NCBI RefSeq assembly: GCF_000813325.1
Contig: NZ_BBQE01000003.1
Length of the DNA stretch: 64,000 bases
Direction: 5' to 3' (one strand)
DNA from: Sulfurospirillum cavolei
GTDB taxonomy: Bacteria; Campylobacterota; Campylobacteria; Campylobacterales; Sulfurospirillaceae
The notes under the pieces are model-generated. The model was not told where the DNA came from. It was given only the letters and a program-made list of their open reading frames with translations, and ran no database searches. This document shows, piece by piece, positions 26,935 to 35,125 of the stretch (within the stretch, counting starts at the first letter, position 1; every line of letters begins with the position of its first letter). The translations under genes and the position numbers were made by a program.

Positions 26935-27378
26935 TTAGCTTTTAATCATGCTAAGAGCTTTAATCGTTGCTCTTACCACGTTAGAAGCATTATTTGAACC
27001 GAGTGACTTAGTCAAGATATCTTTAATACCTGCAAGTTCAACAACCGGACGCGTTGCACCGCCGGCGATTACGCCGGTACCGTCGCTTGCCGGTTTGAGA
27101 ATAATACGACTTGCATTAAATTTTACTTCAACGTCATGAGCGATCGTAGAACCTTTTATGTTCACTTTAACGATGTTTTTAAACGCATCGTCAACCGCTT
27201 TACGAATTGCATCGGGAACCTCTTTTGCTTTTCCGAAACCAAAGCCAACAAGACCTTTCTTATTTCCAACAACGACCAGTGCTGTAAATCTAAAACGTCT
27301 ACCGCCTTTAACAACTTTTGTTACGCGGCCGATGTTAACGATGACTTCTTCAAACTCTTCTCTGTTATATTTTTCCAT
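26935..27378 (-). CDS. rpsE: 30S ribosomal protein S5
   Basis: 147 residues with FEEVIVNIGRVTKVVKGGRR, GNKKGLVGFGFGKAKEVPDA and the C-terminal domain (SDGTGVIAGGATRPVVELAG, NNASNVVRATIKAL). Located in the mRNA entry region of the 30S; part of the spc block. Confidence 0.98.
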   Translation of the reverse strand: MEKYNREEFEEVIVNIGRVTKVVKGGRRFRFTALVVVGNKKGLVGFGFGKAKEVPDAIRKAVDDAFKNIVKVNIKGSTIAHDVEVKFNASRIILKPASDGTGVIAGGATRPVVELAGIKDILTKSLGSNNASNVVRATIKALSMIKS

Positions 27379-27403
27379 TGAATCGTTTTCCTCTTTTTGA
27401 TCT

Positions 27404-27760
27404 TTACAGCACTATGCCGTTTTCACGAAGACTATCTGCAAAAGCAGCAATGACGCCGTGATACAAATAACCGTTTCTGTCATAAACCACTTGCGTCAAG
27501 TTTTTAGCCTTAAGTGTTTCGGCAAACGCTTTTGCTACTTCTGCCGCACCGGCTTTACTTGAATTAAATCCTAACTTTTTACCGTCGACGCTTGCAAGCG
27601 TTACGCCGCTAAGATCGTCAATGGCTTGTGCGTAGATATATCGATTCGATTTAAATACGGAAATTCTAGGTTTTAATTCCGTACCGGAAATATCGGCTCT
27701 AATTCTTCTTTTGCGTTTAACGCGTAATGCAAGTTTACGTTTTAAAATATTTGCTTTCAT
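27404..27760 (-). CDS. rplR: 50S ribosomal protein L18
   Basis: 118 residues with a basic N-terminus (ILKRKLALRVKRKRRIRADI), PRISVFKSNRYIYAQ and DRNGYLYHGVIAAFADSLRE. Binds 5S rRNA. Standard place between rplF and rpsE. Confidence 0.97.
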   Translation of the reverse strand: MKANILKRKLALRVKRKRRIRADISGTELKPRISVFKSNRYIYAQAIDDLSGVTLASVDGKKLGFNSSKAGAAEVAKAFAETLKAKNLTQVVYDRNGYLYHGVIAAFADSLRENGIVL

Positions 27761-27770
27761 TCCCTACCCT

Positions 27771-28307
27771 TTACTTCTTAGAAGTTTTTCCGGCTTTACG
27801 GATAATAGTTTCATCAGAATATTTAACACCTTTGCCTTTGTAAGGCTCTGGAGCTCTAAAACTTCTAATCTCGGCAGCAATCTGACCCACGACTTGCTTG
27901 TCGTTACCTTGAACCGTAATAACGTTTTTTTCAACGACGATTTGAACGTCTTTTGGAAACTCATAGTTAATCGGATGCGAAAAACCGAGTTGAAGTTCAA
28001 GGACGTTACCGCTAACGGCAGCTCTGTAACCGACGCCGTTAATTTCTAGTTGCTTTTTAAATCCTTCGGTTAAGCCCGTAATGATGTTTTGACCGAGTGC
28101 GCGATAAGTTCCCCAAAACGCACTGCTTTGTCTATCGCTACCTTTTGGAGCGAATACTAGTTCACCGTCTTCGACTTTAGCCTCAACATTACCTTTTGTA
28201 TCCAATACTTTTTGGACACTCCCTTTTTTAAACTCTACCAAATCACCGCTCACCGATACTTCGAGACCGGCTGGTATCTTAACAGGTTTTTTACCGATAC
28301 GTGACAT
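27771..28307 (-). CDS. rplF: 50S ribosomal protein L6
   Basis: 178 residues, MSRIGKKPVKIPAGLEVSVS at the start and the signature PEPYKGKGVKYSDETIIRKA near the end. Binds 23S rRNA near the factor-binding site. A 73-nt gap separates it from rpsH, the widest in the spc block; no clear structure stands out there. Confidence 0.98.
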   Translation of the reverse strand: MSRIGKKPVKIPAGLEVSVSGDLVEFKKGSVQKVLDTKGNVEAKVEDGELVFAPKGSDRQSSAFWGTYRALGQNIITGLTEGFKKQLEINGVGYRAAVSGNVLELQLGFSHPINYEFPKDVQIVVEKNVITVQGNDKQVVGQIAAEIRSFRAPEPYKGKGVKYSDETIIRKAGKTSKK

Positions 28308-28380
28308 TTTCTTCCTTTTACTTGTCTACGATAAGCTTACATCTTAGAATGGATATCGAATACCATAAAAGAAGCGCTAA

Positions 28381-28776
28381 TTACCAAATACTGCAAATAA
28401 CTTCGCCGCCAAGCCCTGCCTTGTGCGCGTCGTCATTACTGAGAACACCTTTTGACGTACTAACGACAATCGTACCGTAACCGTTTTTAAAGCGTTTGAT
28501 CTCATCGGAACCCTTATAAACGCGGCGACCCGGTTTAGAGATTTTTTTTACTTCATTGATAACTTGATTGCCTCTTGCGTCATACTTTAATACGACATTA
28601 ATGAATTTTTTAGGACCTTCTTCAACAACGTTAAAACTTTCGATATAACCTTTGTTTTGGAAAATCACTAAAATTGCTTCCACAAGCTTAGAATGCATTA
28701 ATTTTGTTACGTCAAGTCTTCTCATTGACGCATTTCTGATTCTTGTTAAAGAATCTGCTACGAGATCATTAATCAT
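28381..28776 (-). CDS. rpsH: 30S ribosomal protein S8
   Basis: 131 residues: MINDLVADSLTRIRNASMRR and the C-terminal signature YGTIVVSTSKGVLSNDDAHK. Central-domain 16S rRNA binder; in E. coli it represses the spc operon. Twelve nt after rpsN. Confidence 0.98.
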   Translation of the reverse strand: MINDLVADSLTRIRNASMRRLDVTKLMHSKLVEAILVIFQNKGYIESFNVVEEGPKKFINVVLKYDARGNQVINEVKKISKPGRRVYKGSDEIKRFKNGYGTIVVSTSKGVLSNDDAHKAGLGGEVICSIW

Positions 28777-28788
28777 GCTCTTTTTTCC

Positions 28789-28974
28789 TTACCAGCTTGC
28801 TTTTTTGAGGCCGGGAATCAGACCTTCATTCGCCATTTTACGTAAACAAATTCTGCAAATACCGAAATCTCTGTAAACCGAGTGTGGGCGTCCGCAAATT
28901 TGGCAACGCGTGTATGCTCTTACTTGAAACTTAGGCTTTCGTGCAGCCTTTGCAATCATTGATTTTTTAGCCAT
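28789..28974 (-). CDS. rpsN: 30S ribosomal protein S14, zinc-binding type
   Basis: 61 residues, the short zinc form: CQICGRPHSVYRDFGICRIC carries two CxxC pairs, and LRKMANEGLIPGLKKASW is the conserved end. One nt separates it from rplE. Confidence 0.98.
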   Translation of the reverse strand: MAKKSMIAKAARKPKFQVRAYTRCQICGRPHSVYRDFGICRICLRKMANEGLIPGLKKASW

Positions 28975-28975
28975 C

Positions 28976-29524
28976 TTATTTACTACCTTTTACGAACGGT
29001 AAGCCAATAAGTTCAAGAAGTCTAAACGCTTCTTTATCGTTATTAGCGGTGGTTACGATTGTAATATTCATACCGTGAGTTTTCATAATATTATCATACA
29101 CGACTTCCGGAAACATCAATTGCTCGTTTAAACCGAAATTGTAGTTTGATCGTCCGTCAAAACCCGTTCTTGGGAGTCCTCTAAAGTCTTTTACTTTTGG
29201 GAGGGCAACACAAATGAGTTTATCGAGAAATGCATACATTTTATCTTTACGCAATGTTACTTTAACACCGACGGGATAACCTGCACGCACTTTAAAACCC
29301 GCAACGGATTTTTTAGCGTTGGTAATAACCGCTTTTTGTCCTGCAATCAAAGAGATCGTATCGGCAATATTTTGCATAAGTTTGCTGTCTTTGCCTTCTT
29401 CACCCGCACCGACGCTGATGACGATTTTTTCGATTTTAGGAGCCAACATAGGGTTTGTAATATTAAACTCTTTAACCAATGCCGGTTGCACTTCGGCATT
29501 AAATTTTTCTTGCAATCTATTCAT
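28976..29524 (-). CDS. rplE: 50S ribosomal protein L5
   Basis: 182 residues with IEKIVISVGAGEEGKDSKLM, GQKAVITNAKKSVAGFKVR and DFRGLPRTGFDGRSNYNFGL. Contacts 5S rRNA and P-site tRNA. Overlaps rplX by one base. Confidence 0.98.
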   Translation of the reverse strand: MNRLQEKFNAEVQPALVKEFNITNPMLAPKIEKIVISVGAGEEGKDSKLMQNIADTISLIAGQKAVITNAKKSVAGFKVRAGYPVGVKVTLRKDKMYAFLDKLICVALPKVKDFRGLPRTGFDGRSNYNFGLNEQLMFPEVVYDNIMKTHGMNITIVTTANNDKEAFRLLELIGLPFVKGSK

Positions 29525-29760
29525 TATTTACCCTCTACTTTAGCCACGTTAGAGACATGAATCGGCTTTTCGACATTCGCGAAACCGCCTTTTGGGTTGC
29601 TCTCGCTCGGCTTGATGGCTTTTTTTACTACTTTGCAACCTTCAACAACGACTTGAGACGTTTTAGGCATTACTTGAAGTACTTTTGCCTCTTTGCCTTT
29701 ATCGTCGCCCGCGATAACTTTTACGGTATCGCCTTTTTTAATTTTCATCTTTGTCGCCAT
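29524..29760 (-). CDS. rplX: 50S ribosomal protein L24
   Basis: 78 residues with the KOW motif KKGDTVKVIAGDDKGKEAKV, then KAIKPSESNPKGGF. Initiates 50S assembly. It overlaps rplN and rplE by one base each. Confidence 0.97.
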   Translation of the reverse strand: MATKMKIKKGDTVKVIAGDDKGKEAKVLQVMPKTSQVVVEGCKVVKKAIKPSESNPKGGFANVEKPIHVSNVAKVEGK

Positions 29761-30128
29761 TATAATACCTCCGGTGCCAAAGATACGATTTTCATAAAGT
29801 TTGCATAACGAACTTCACGACCGACGGGTCCAAAAATACGCGTACCGATTGGCTCTCTTTTATTATCGAGAATGACGGCGGCATTTTCATCGAAACGAAT
29901 CAATGAACCGTTTTCTCTTTGGATCTCTTTTTTGGTTCTAACGATAACCGCTTTAACCACTTGTCCTTTTTTCACTTTACCGCTAGGGAGTGCTTTTTTA
30001 ACGGAAGCGATAATGACGTCGCCGACTGTCGCATAACGACGTTTGCTACCGCCGAGAACTTTAATACACATAATCTCTTTAGCACCGCTATTATCAGCTA
30101 CGGCTAATCTTGTAAAACTTTGTATCAT
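29760..30128 (-). CDS. rplN: 50S ribosomal protein L14
   Basis: 122 residues with MIQSFTRLAVADNSGAKEIM, RRYATVGDVIIASVKKA and the end IVSLAPEVL. Sits at the subunit interface. One-base overlaps with rpsQ and rplX. Confidence 0.98.
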   Translation of the reverse strand: MIQSFTRLAVADNSGAKEIMCIKVLGGSKRRYATVGDVIIASVKKALPSGKVKKGQVVKAVIVRTKKEIQRENGSLIRFDENAAVILDNKREPIGTRIFGPVGREVRYANFMKIVSLAPEVL

Positions 30129-30379
30129 TATTCAACTCCCACTTTAACGATTGCGCTCAGTCTAAAAGACTTTCTTTTGGAAAGTGGTCTGCACTCGATT
30201 GCGCTTACCGTGTCGCCGATTTTTACTTGGTTGCTCTCGTCATGGACTAAGTATTTTTTGAAACGCTTAACGAACTTACGATATCGTGGGTGCATAACGC
30301 GTCTCTCTACCAAAACAGTGATGGTTTTATCACCCGTTTTCTGAACAACTACGCCTTGAATCTCTCGTTTTAAAGCCAT
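30128..30379 (-). CDS. rpsQ: 30S ribosomal protein S17
   Basis: 83-residue OB-fold protein: MALKREIQGVVVQKTGDKTI, HPRYRKFVKRFKKYLVHDE and GDTVSAIECRPLSKRKSFRL. Primary 16S rRNA 5'-domain binder. It is 9 nt after rpmC. Confidence 0.97.
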   Translation of the reverse strand: MALKREIQGVVVQKTGDKTITVLVERRVMHPRYRKFVKRFKKYLVHDESNQVKIGDTVSAIECRPLSKRKSFRLSAIVKVGVE

Positions 30380-30388
30380 TAGTTACTC

Positions 30389-30577
30389 CTACTTGTTTTG
30401 AGCAGAAATTGCCGTATGAATACGTGCGATATCTCTTCTAACTTCTTTAATCTCATTCGGATTAGTCAGTTGCATTGTTTTTAGCTTTTGTCTTAACGTA
30501 AACAAAAGAACCTTTTTCTCTTTCAACAACTCTAAAAGCTCTGACGTGCTTTTGCCGTTTAAATCAATATACTTCAT
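30389..30577 (-). CDS. rpmC: 50S ribosomal protein L29
   Basis: 62 residues forming a helical hairpin (MKYIDLNGKSTSELLELLKE, LKTMQLTNPNEIKEVRRDIA). Lies at the exit tunnel near the trigger factor and SRP site. Overlaps the 3' end of rplP by 14 nt. Confidence 0.95.
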   Translation of the reverse strand: MKYIDLNGKSTSELLELLKEKKVLLFTLRQKLKTMQLTNPNEIKEVRRDIARIHTAISAQNK

Positions 30578-30989
30578 TTTCGCTCTCTCGAGTTACGATC
30601 TTGGTTTTGAAAGGCAATTTATGCATTGCAAGGGTTAACGCTTCGCGCGCCAACTCTTCGGGAACGCCTGCCATTTCGAAAATAATTCTGCCGGGTTTGA
30701 TATTCATAACCCATTTATCTACCGAACCCTTACCTTTACCCATCCTGGTCTCAAGCGGCTTTGCCGTTAAAGGTTTGTCAGGGAATACGCGAATCCATGT
30801 TTTAGCTTGACGCTTTACATGTCGTGTGTAAGCAATCCTCGCCGCCTCAATTTGGCGTGAATCGATACGTCCGGCTTCGACGGCTTTTAAACCGATTTCA
30901 CCGAAAGAGATAGATGCGCCGCTACCGGCTTCACCGCGATTGCGGCCTTTCATCTGCTTTTTATATTTCGTACGTTTGGGCATTAACAT
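30564..30989 (-). CDS. rplP: 50S ribosomal protein L16
   Basis: 141 residues beginning MLMPKRTKYKKQMKGRNRGE, with SRQIEAARIAYTRHVKR and PLETRMGKGKGSVDKWV. Near the A-site tRNA elbow. I kept ATG 30989, which overlaps the rpsC stop by one base and parallels the MLQPKR start of E. coli; ATG 30983 is the alternative. Confidence 0.97.
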   Translation of the reverse strand: MLMPKRTKYKKQMKGRNRGEAGSGASISFGEIGLKAVEAGRIDSRQIEAARIAYTRHVKRQAKTWIRVFPDKPLTAKPLETRMGKGKGSVDKWVMNIKPGRIIFEMAGVPEELAREALTLAMHKLPFKTKIVTRESENEVY

Positions 30990-31702
30990 TAGTTTTTACC
31001 TCTCTCTCTACGTGCTCTTGGCTTACGCGTATTTTCTTTTTCAGGTGCATCGTCTTTTTCCGGAGCAAGCCCTTTTACAAGAACCTCGCCTTTAAAGATC
31101 CATACTTTTACACCGATAACACCGTATGTCGTATGTGCTTCCGCAAAACCGTAATCGATTTTTGCACGAAGCGTATGAAGAGGAACACGTCCTTCAAGGT
31201 ACCATTCCGTTCTTGCCATCTCAGCACCGCCAAGACGTCCTGCAACTGAAATTTTAATACCTTTTGCACCTGATTTTTGGGCACCTTGGATCACTTTTTT
31301 CATCGCACGTCTAAACGCTACACGACGCTCAAGCTGCATTGCAACGTTTTCGGCACAAAGTTGTGCGGAAGATTGAGGACGTCTCTCTTCTTTAATGTTG
31401 ACGTTGACGTCTTTATCGATTAATTTGCTGAGTTTAACTCTTAATTTTTCGATGTCAGAGCCTTTTTTACCGATAATAATACCGGGACGTGCGGCAACGA
31501 CCGTTACTCTAAGCTTTTTAGCGGTTCTCTCGATCAAAATTTGACTCACGCCCGCATAATAAAGCTCTTTTTTCAAAAATGTTCGGATTTTATAATCTTC
31601 ACCAATACTTGTTGCTAAGGTTTGTTTACCCGGAAACCAGCGTGAATCCCAGTTTCTGTTGATACCAAGTCTTAAACCAATCGGATTTACTTTTTGACCC
31701 AT
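30989..31702 (-). CDS. rpsC: 30S ribosomal protein S3
   Basis: 237 residues: MGQKVNPIGLRLGINRNWDS, a KH domain (PGIIIGKKGSDIEKLRVKLS) and the C-terminal RLGGAEMARTEWYLEGRVPL, then a basic tail rich in R, K and E. Part of the mRNA entry tunnel. Confidence 0.98.
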   Translation of the reverse strand: MGQKVNPIGLRLGINRNWDSRWFPGKQTLATSIGEDYKIRTFLKKELYYAGVSQILIERTAKKLRVTVVAARPGIIIGKKGSDIEKLRVKLSKLIDKDVNVNIKEERRPQSSAQLCAENVAMQLERRVAFRRAMKKVIQGAQKSGAKGIKISVAGRLGGAEMARTEWYLEGRVPLHTLRAKIDYGFAEAHTTYGVIGVKVWIFKGEVLVKGLAPEKDDAPEKENTRKPRARRERGKN

Positions 31703-31703
31703 C

Positions 31704-32036
31704 TTAGTCTTCCTTCTTTGCTGCTTTTGCTACTTCAACCATAATATGAGAAGTTGGTTTACGAATACCGCCTGCGCTGCCTCTAGCTCTTGGCATAAAA
31801 CGTTTAAGTACCGGACCTGCATCAACACGGCAAGAAGCAACAACGACTTCATTCGGTTCAAATCCACCGTTAGCAACGGCAGAAGCGATCACTTTAGAGA
31901 TAACTTTCGCACCTTTATTTGGCATGAACTCTAAGCTTGCCATAGCAAATTCGGCATTCATTCCTTGAACTTCACGGGCAATGAGTCTTGCTTTCGTAGG
32001 TGATAAACGGATAAATTTTAATACTGCTTTACTCAT
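31704..32036 (-). CDS. rplV: 50S ribosomal protein L22
   Basis: 110 residues with KFIRLSPTKARLIAREVQGM and the tunnel beta-hairpin region VDAGPVLKRFMPRARGSAG. One nt before rpsC. Confidence 0.98.
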   Translation of the reverse strand: MSKAVLKFIRLSPTKARLIAREVQGMNAEFAMASLEFMPNKGAKVISKVIASAVANGGFEPNEVVVASCRVDAGPVLKRFMPRARGSAGGIRKPTSHIMVEVAKAAKKED

Positions 32037-32044
32037 CTTCTTAC

Positions 32045-32326
32045 CTACTTACCGATTTTTTTCTGAACAGAGCCTTTGTGACCCTTAAACGTACGTGTTG
32101 GAGCAAATTCGCCCATTTTATAACCGATGTGGTTTTCCGTGACGTATACGGGAACAAAGTTTCTACCGTTGTGAACATTAAACGTTAAACCGATCATATC
32201 AGGAATAATAGTACTTCTACGAGACCATGTCTTAATCGGCTTACTGGATTTTGTCTCTTTTGCTTCGAGTGTTTTTTTCAACAAATGAGCGTCAACAAAA
32301 GGACCTTTTTTTAGCGATCTAGCCAT
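32045..32326 (-). CDS. rpsS: 30S ribosomal protein S19
   Basis: 93 residues: MARSLKKGPFVDAHLLKKTL, WSRRSTIIPDMIGLTF and KMGEFAPTRTFKGHKG. In the 30S head near the tRNA. Directly abuts rplB. Confidence 0.98.
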   Translation of the reverse strand: MARSLKKGPFVDAHLLKKTLEAKETKSSKPIKTWSRRSTIIPDMIGLTFNVHNGRNFVPVYVTENHIGYKMGEFAPTRTFKGHKGSVQKKIGK

Positions 32327-33157
32327 CTATTTTCCTTTTCTTCTAGAAATAATCAGTTTGTCGCTCGCTTTTTTCTTACGAGTTTTTCTACCTTTAGTCG
32401 GTTGTCCCCATGGCGTTACAGGATGACGTCCCGAGTTGGTTTTACCCTCACCACCACCGTGTGGGTGATCCACTGGGTTCATCGCAGAACCACGTGTTTG
32501 AGGACGAATACCACGGTGTCTGTTACGACCGGCTTTACCGATCACAACGTTTGCCCAATCTTCATTTCCGACGACGCCGATTGTAGCCATACACTCAGCC
32601 AAAATTTGTCTCATTTCACCGCTTGGAAGTCTAACCATAACGTATTGCGTCTCTTTACCCATAAGTTGAGCATAACCGCCGGCACTTCGTGCCATTTGTC
32701 CGCCTTTGCCGGGTTTAAGTTCAATGTTATGTAAAATCGTACCGACCGGGATACTTTTGAGCTTCATTGCGTTACCCGGTTTAATATCCAAGCCCGCCTC
32801 TGCTGCTTGAACTTTATCGCCTACTTTTAAGCCCGATGGTTGAAGGATATAACGTTTCTCACCATCTGCGTAATTGATAAGCGCAATTCTACAGTTTCTG
32901 TTCGGATCGTACTCGATTGCGGCAACAGTACCTTCGATGTTAAATTTTGTACGTTTAAAATCGATAATTCTGTAGAGTTTTTTTGCTCCCGCTTCTTTAT
33001 GGCGAGAGGTAATTCTACCATTGTTATTTCTACCCGCAGTAGCAGCAATTTTCACAAGAAGTGAAGGTACGCTTGCTTTTGCGGTAATATCGCCGGAATC
33101 AAGACTTGTTAAAAATCTACGACTCGGAGTGTATGGTTTAAATGATTTTATTGCCAT
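32327..33157 (-). CDS. rplB: 50S ribosomal protein L2
   Basis: 276 residues, MAIKSFKPYTPSRRFLTSLD through the conserved PVDHPHGGGEGKTN, WGQPTKGRKTRKKK. Contributes to subunit association and the peptidyl-transferase environment. Confidence 0.98.
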   Translation of the reverse strand: MAIKSFKPYTPSRRFLTSLDSGDITAKASVPSLLVKIAATAGRNNNGRITSRHKEAGAKKLYRIIDFKRTKFNIEGTVAAIEYDPNRNCRIALINYADGEKRYILQPSGLKVGDKVQAAEAGLDIKPGNAMKLKSIPVGTILHNIELKPGKGGQMARSAGGYAQLMGKETQYVMVRLPSGEMRQILAECMATIGVVGNEDWANVVIGKAGRNRHRGIRPQTRGSAMNPVDHPHGGGEGKTNSGRHPVTPWGQPTKGRKTRKKKASDKLIISRRKGK

Positions 33158-33159
33158 GA

Positions 33160-33441
33160 TTACGCCTCCACATTCTCTAGTTTAGCGCCCTCTGGCAACT
33201 GAACATAAAACTTTTTAAAATCATTACGTTTTCCTTCAATGCCTTTAAACTTTTTCACTTTACCCATAACGCGAAGAGAATTGATTTTAAGCGGCGTAAA
33301 ACCGAAGTAATTTTTCAAAACCTCTTTAAGTCCGTTTTTCGTCATTCTTACGGATGTTTGGATGACGACCGTGCCATTCTCTTGAAGGCTCAAGCTCTTT
33401 TCAGTATAAAGGATTGCTTTAATATCAGTAATATCAGCCAT
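33160..33441 (-). CDS. rplW: 50S ribosomal protein L23
   Basis: 93 residues with ILYTEKSLSLQENG, MTKNGLKEVLKNYFGF and KVKKFKGIEGKRNDFKKFYV. Docking site for trigger factor and SRP. Two nt each from rplB and rplD. Confidence 0.97.
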   Translation of the reverse strand: MADITDIKAILYTEKSLSLQENGTVVIQTSVRMTKNGLKEVLKNYFGFTPLKINSLRVMGKVKKFKGIEGKRNDFKKFYVQLPEGAKLENVEA

Positions 33442-33443
33442 TC

Positions 33444-34058
33444 TTAGCCCTCTTTCGTGATTGTTTCAAGCACTGATTTTTCGATAACAACCGCATAAAA
33501 TGCCGTTGCTAAATATGCATTGAGTTCGTTTGCTTCTACAAGGTAGCAGTTTTGAATGTTTCGAAACGCTAACAATGTTTTTTCGTCAACCAACTCTTTT
33601 ACGATCAACGCATCTCTGGTTCCAAGCGTTTTAATGATTTGCGCCGCTTCTTTGGTTTTACCGGATTCTACGCGAATCGAATCGACAACAAATAACGCAT
33701 TGTTCGCCGCTTTTTCGTTTAAAGCGTATTCAAGTGCTAGTTTTTTTTGTTTTTTGTTTACTTTTTGATCGTAATTTTTATTGGCTTTGGGACCGAATGC
33801 CGCACCGCCGCCTACCCATACGGGGCTTCTTCTACTACCCGCACGCGCGCCGCCTCGACCTTTTTGTGCCCAAGGTTTTTTACCGCCGCCGCTTACTTCG
33901 CCTTTGGTTTTCGTGTTTGCCGTATTTGAGCGAAGCGCCGCTTGGTATGATTTGACATACAAATATAAGTTATGTGAGTGAATGTCGCCGTATGTCTCCG
34001 GAAGAGCCATCGTGCCGGCATTTTCAAATTTTTCGTTTAATACGATTGCGCTACTCAT
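33444..34058 (-). CDS. rplD: 50S ribosomal protein L4
   Basis: 204 residues; the tunnel loop GGGKKPWAQKGRGGARAGSR and SPVWVGGGAAFGPK are diagnostic. In E. coli L4 also represses the S10 operon through its leader. Start overlaps the rplC stop by 4 nt (ATGA). Confidence 0.97.
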   Translation of the reverse strand: MSSAIVLNEKFENAGTMALPETYGDIHSHNLYLYVKSYQAALRSNTANTKTKGEVSGGGKKPWAQKGRGGARAGSRRSPVWVGGGAAFGPKANKNYDQKVNKKQKKLALEYALNEKAANNALFVVDSIRVESGKTKEAAQIIKTLGTRDALIVKELVDEKTLLAFRNIQNCYLVEANELNAYLATAFYAVVIEKSVLETITKEG

Positions 34059-34633
34059 TTAACAATCCTTGCTTTACCTAATGATCCATTGGCACCGGGA
34101 ACGGAACCTTTAACGGCTAAAATACCGTTTTGAGCGTCAAAAGAAACAATTTCGTTTTTGACCGTTACTTGGGTGTTACCGTAGTGTCCGGGCATTTTTT
34201 TACCGCGTTGAACGCGACCGGGCCATTCGCGGTTACCGATTGAACCGGGAGCTCTGTGAAAACGGCTACCGTGTGCACCTGGACCACCTTGAAAATTGTG
34301 ACGTTTGATGACACCCGCAAAACCTCTACCTTTTGTTTTCAAAGACACTTTAAGCGTTTTTGCTTCGCCCAAAGGTGCCGTATCTAAATCACCGGCTTCT
34401 TGGTTTGCAACGTCAAGCGTTACAAAGCGGTTATATTCAGCAGAAAGATTGTATTTTTTTTGCTGACCCGCAATGGCTTTGTTCATTTTTTTGCCACTAA
34501 CATATGAAACTAAAGCACGTTTGTTCTCATCGACCGAACATACTTTGGCATCCAATACTCTGAGTAACGTGACAGGAACGCTTGGTACTGCAATTGTTCG
34601 GCTCATGCCGATTTTTTCAATAATATATTCCAT
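34055..34633 (-). CDS. rplC: 50S ribosomal protein L3
   Basis: 192 residues from ATG 34633 (MEYIIEKIGMSRTIA), matching the Campylobacter and Helicobacter N-terminus; a preceding ATG at 34636 is also in frame. GFAGVIKRHNFQGGPGAHGS and RVQRGKKMPGHYG are typical. Binds near the peptidyl-transferase centre. Confidence 0.97.
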   Translation of the reverse strand: MEYIIEKIGMSRTIAVPSVPVTLLRVLDAKVCSVDENKRALVSYVSGKKMNKAIAGQQKKYNLSAEYNRFVTLDVANQEAGDLDTAPLGEAKTLKVSLKTKGRGFAGVIKRHNFQGGPGAHGSRFHRAPGSIGNREWPGRVQRGKKMPGHYGNTQVTVKNEIVSFDAQNGILAVKGSVPGANGSLGKARIVK

Positions 34634-34642
34634 CATTACCCC

Positions 34643-34954
34643 TTATTTACCCATTGCTCTTACTTCAACATTGACTTCAGGCGCAAGATCAAGTTTCATG
34701 AGTGAATCAACGGTATCTGTGGTCGCAGACACGATGTCAATCATACGTGCATGAATTCTCATTTCGAATTGCTCTCTAGAAGTTTTGTTTACGTGCGGTG
34801 ATCGAAGCACCGTATAGCGCTTGATTTTTGTAGGCATAGGAATTGGTCCGACGATCTCGGCTCCAGTTCGTTTAACAGCTTCGACGATAGCTGCAACAGA
34901 TCTGTCTAAAACTCTATGGTCATACGCCTTGAGTTTAAGTCTAATTTTTTCCAT
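34643..34954 (-). CDS. rpsJ: 30S ribosomal protein S10
   Basis: 103 residues: MEKIRLKLKAYDHRVLDRSV, RSPHVNKTSREQFEMR. First gene of the S10-spc-alpha cluster. GGGG just upstream of the ATG may serve as ribosome-binding site. Confidence 0.98.
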   Translation of the reverse strand: MEKIRLKLKAYDHRVLDRSVAAIVEAVKRTGAEIVGPIPMPTKIKRYTVLRSPHVNKTSREQFEMRIHARMIDIVSATTDTVDSLMKLDLAPEVNVEVRAMGK

Positions 34955-34976
34955 TCAGGACCCCTGTAAAGAACTT

Positions 34977-35039
34977 GTCATCGTGATGATGACCTAATTA
35001 AAGGACTGTGATTTTACTACAATAGATAACAAAAGTCAA
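34977..35039 (-). promoter_or_regulatory. Sigma70 promoter and short leader of the S10 cluster
   Basis: On the minus strand TTGACT (35039-35034) and TAAAAT (35016-35011) are separated by exactly 17 nt, the best promoter in the window. The untranslated leader to rpsJ (ATG 34954) is about 50 nt and contains a perfect 6-bp hairpin GTCATC/GATGAC (34977-34993, 5-nt loop). E. coli has an L4-binding leader here; this one is much shorter, and L4 control is only a possibility. Confidence 0.75.
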
Positions 35040-35125
35040 GAAATATAGGGCTTTTTGATAGAATGAAGTCTATTTTATTTCCTTTTAAAAAGGAAAGTTA
35101 TAAGATGTTTATCAAGGAGTCGACC

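Noticed and set aside
35063..35125. N-terminal extension of the AAA ATPase
   Set aside because: Lacks a ribosome-binding site, whereas AAGGAG fits ATG 35126; the extension also carries the near-promoter region.
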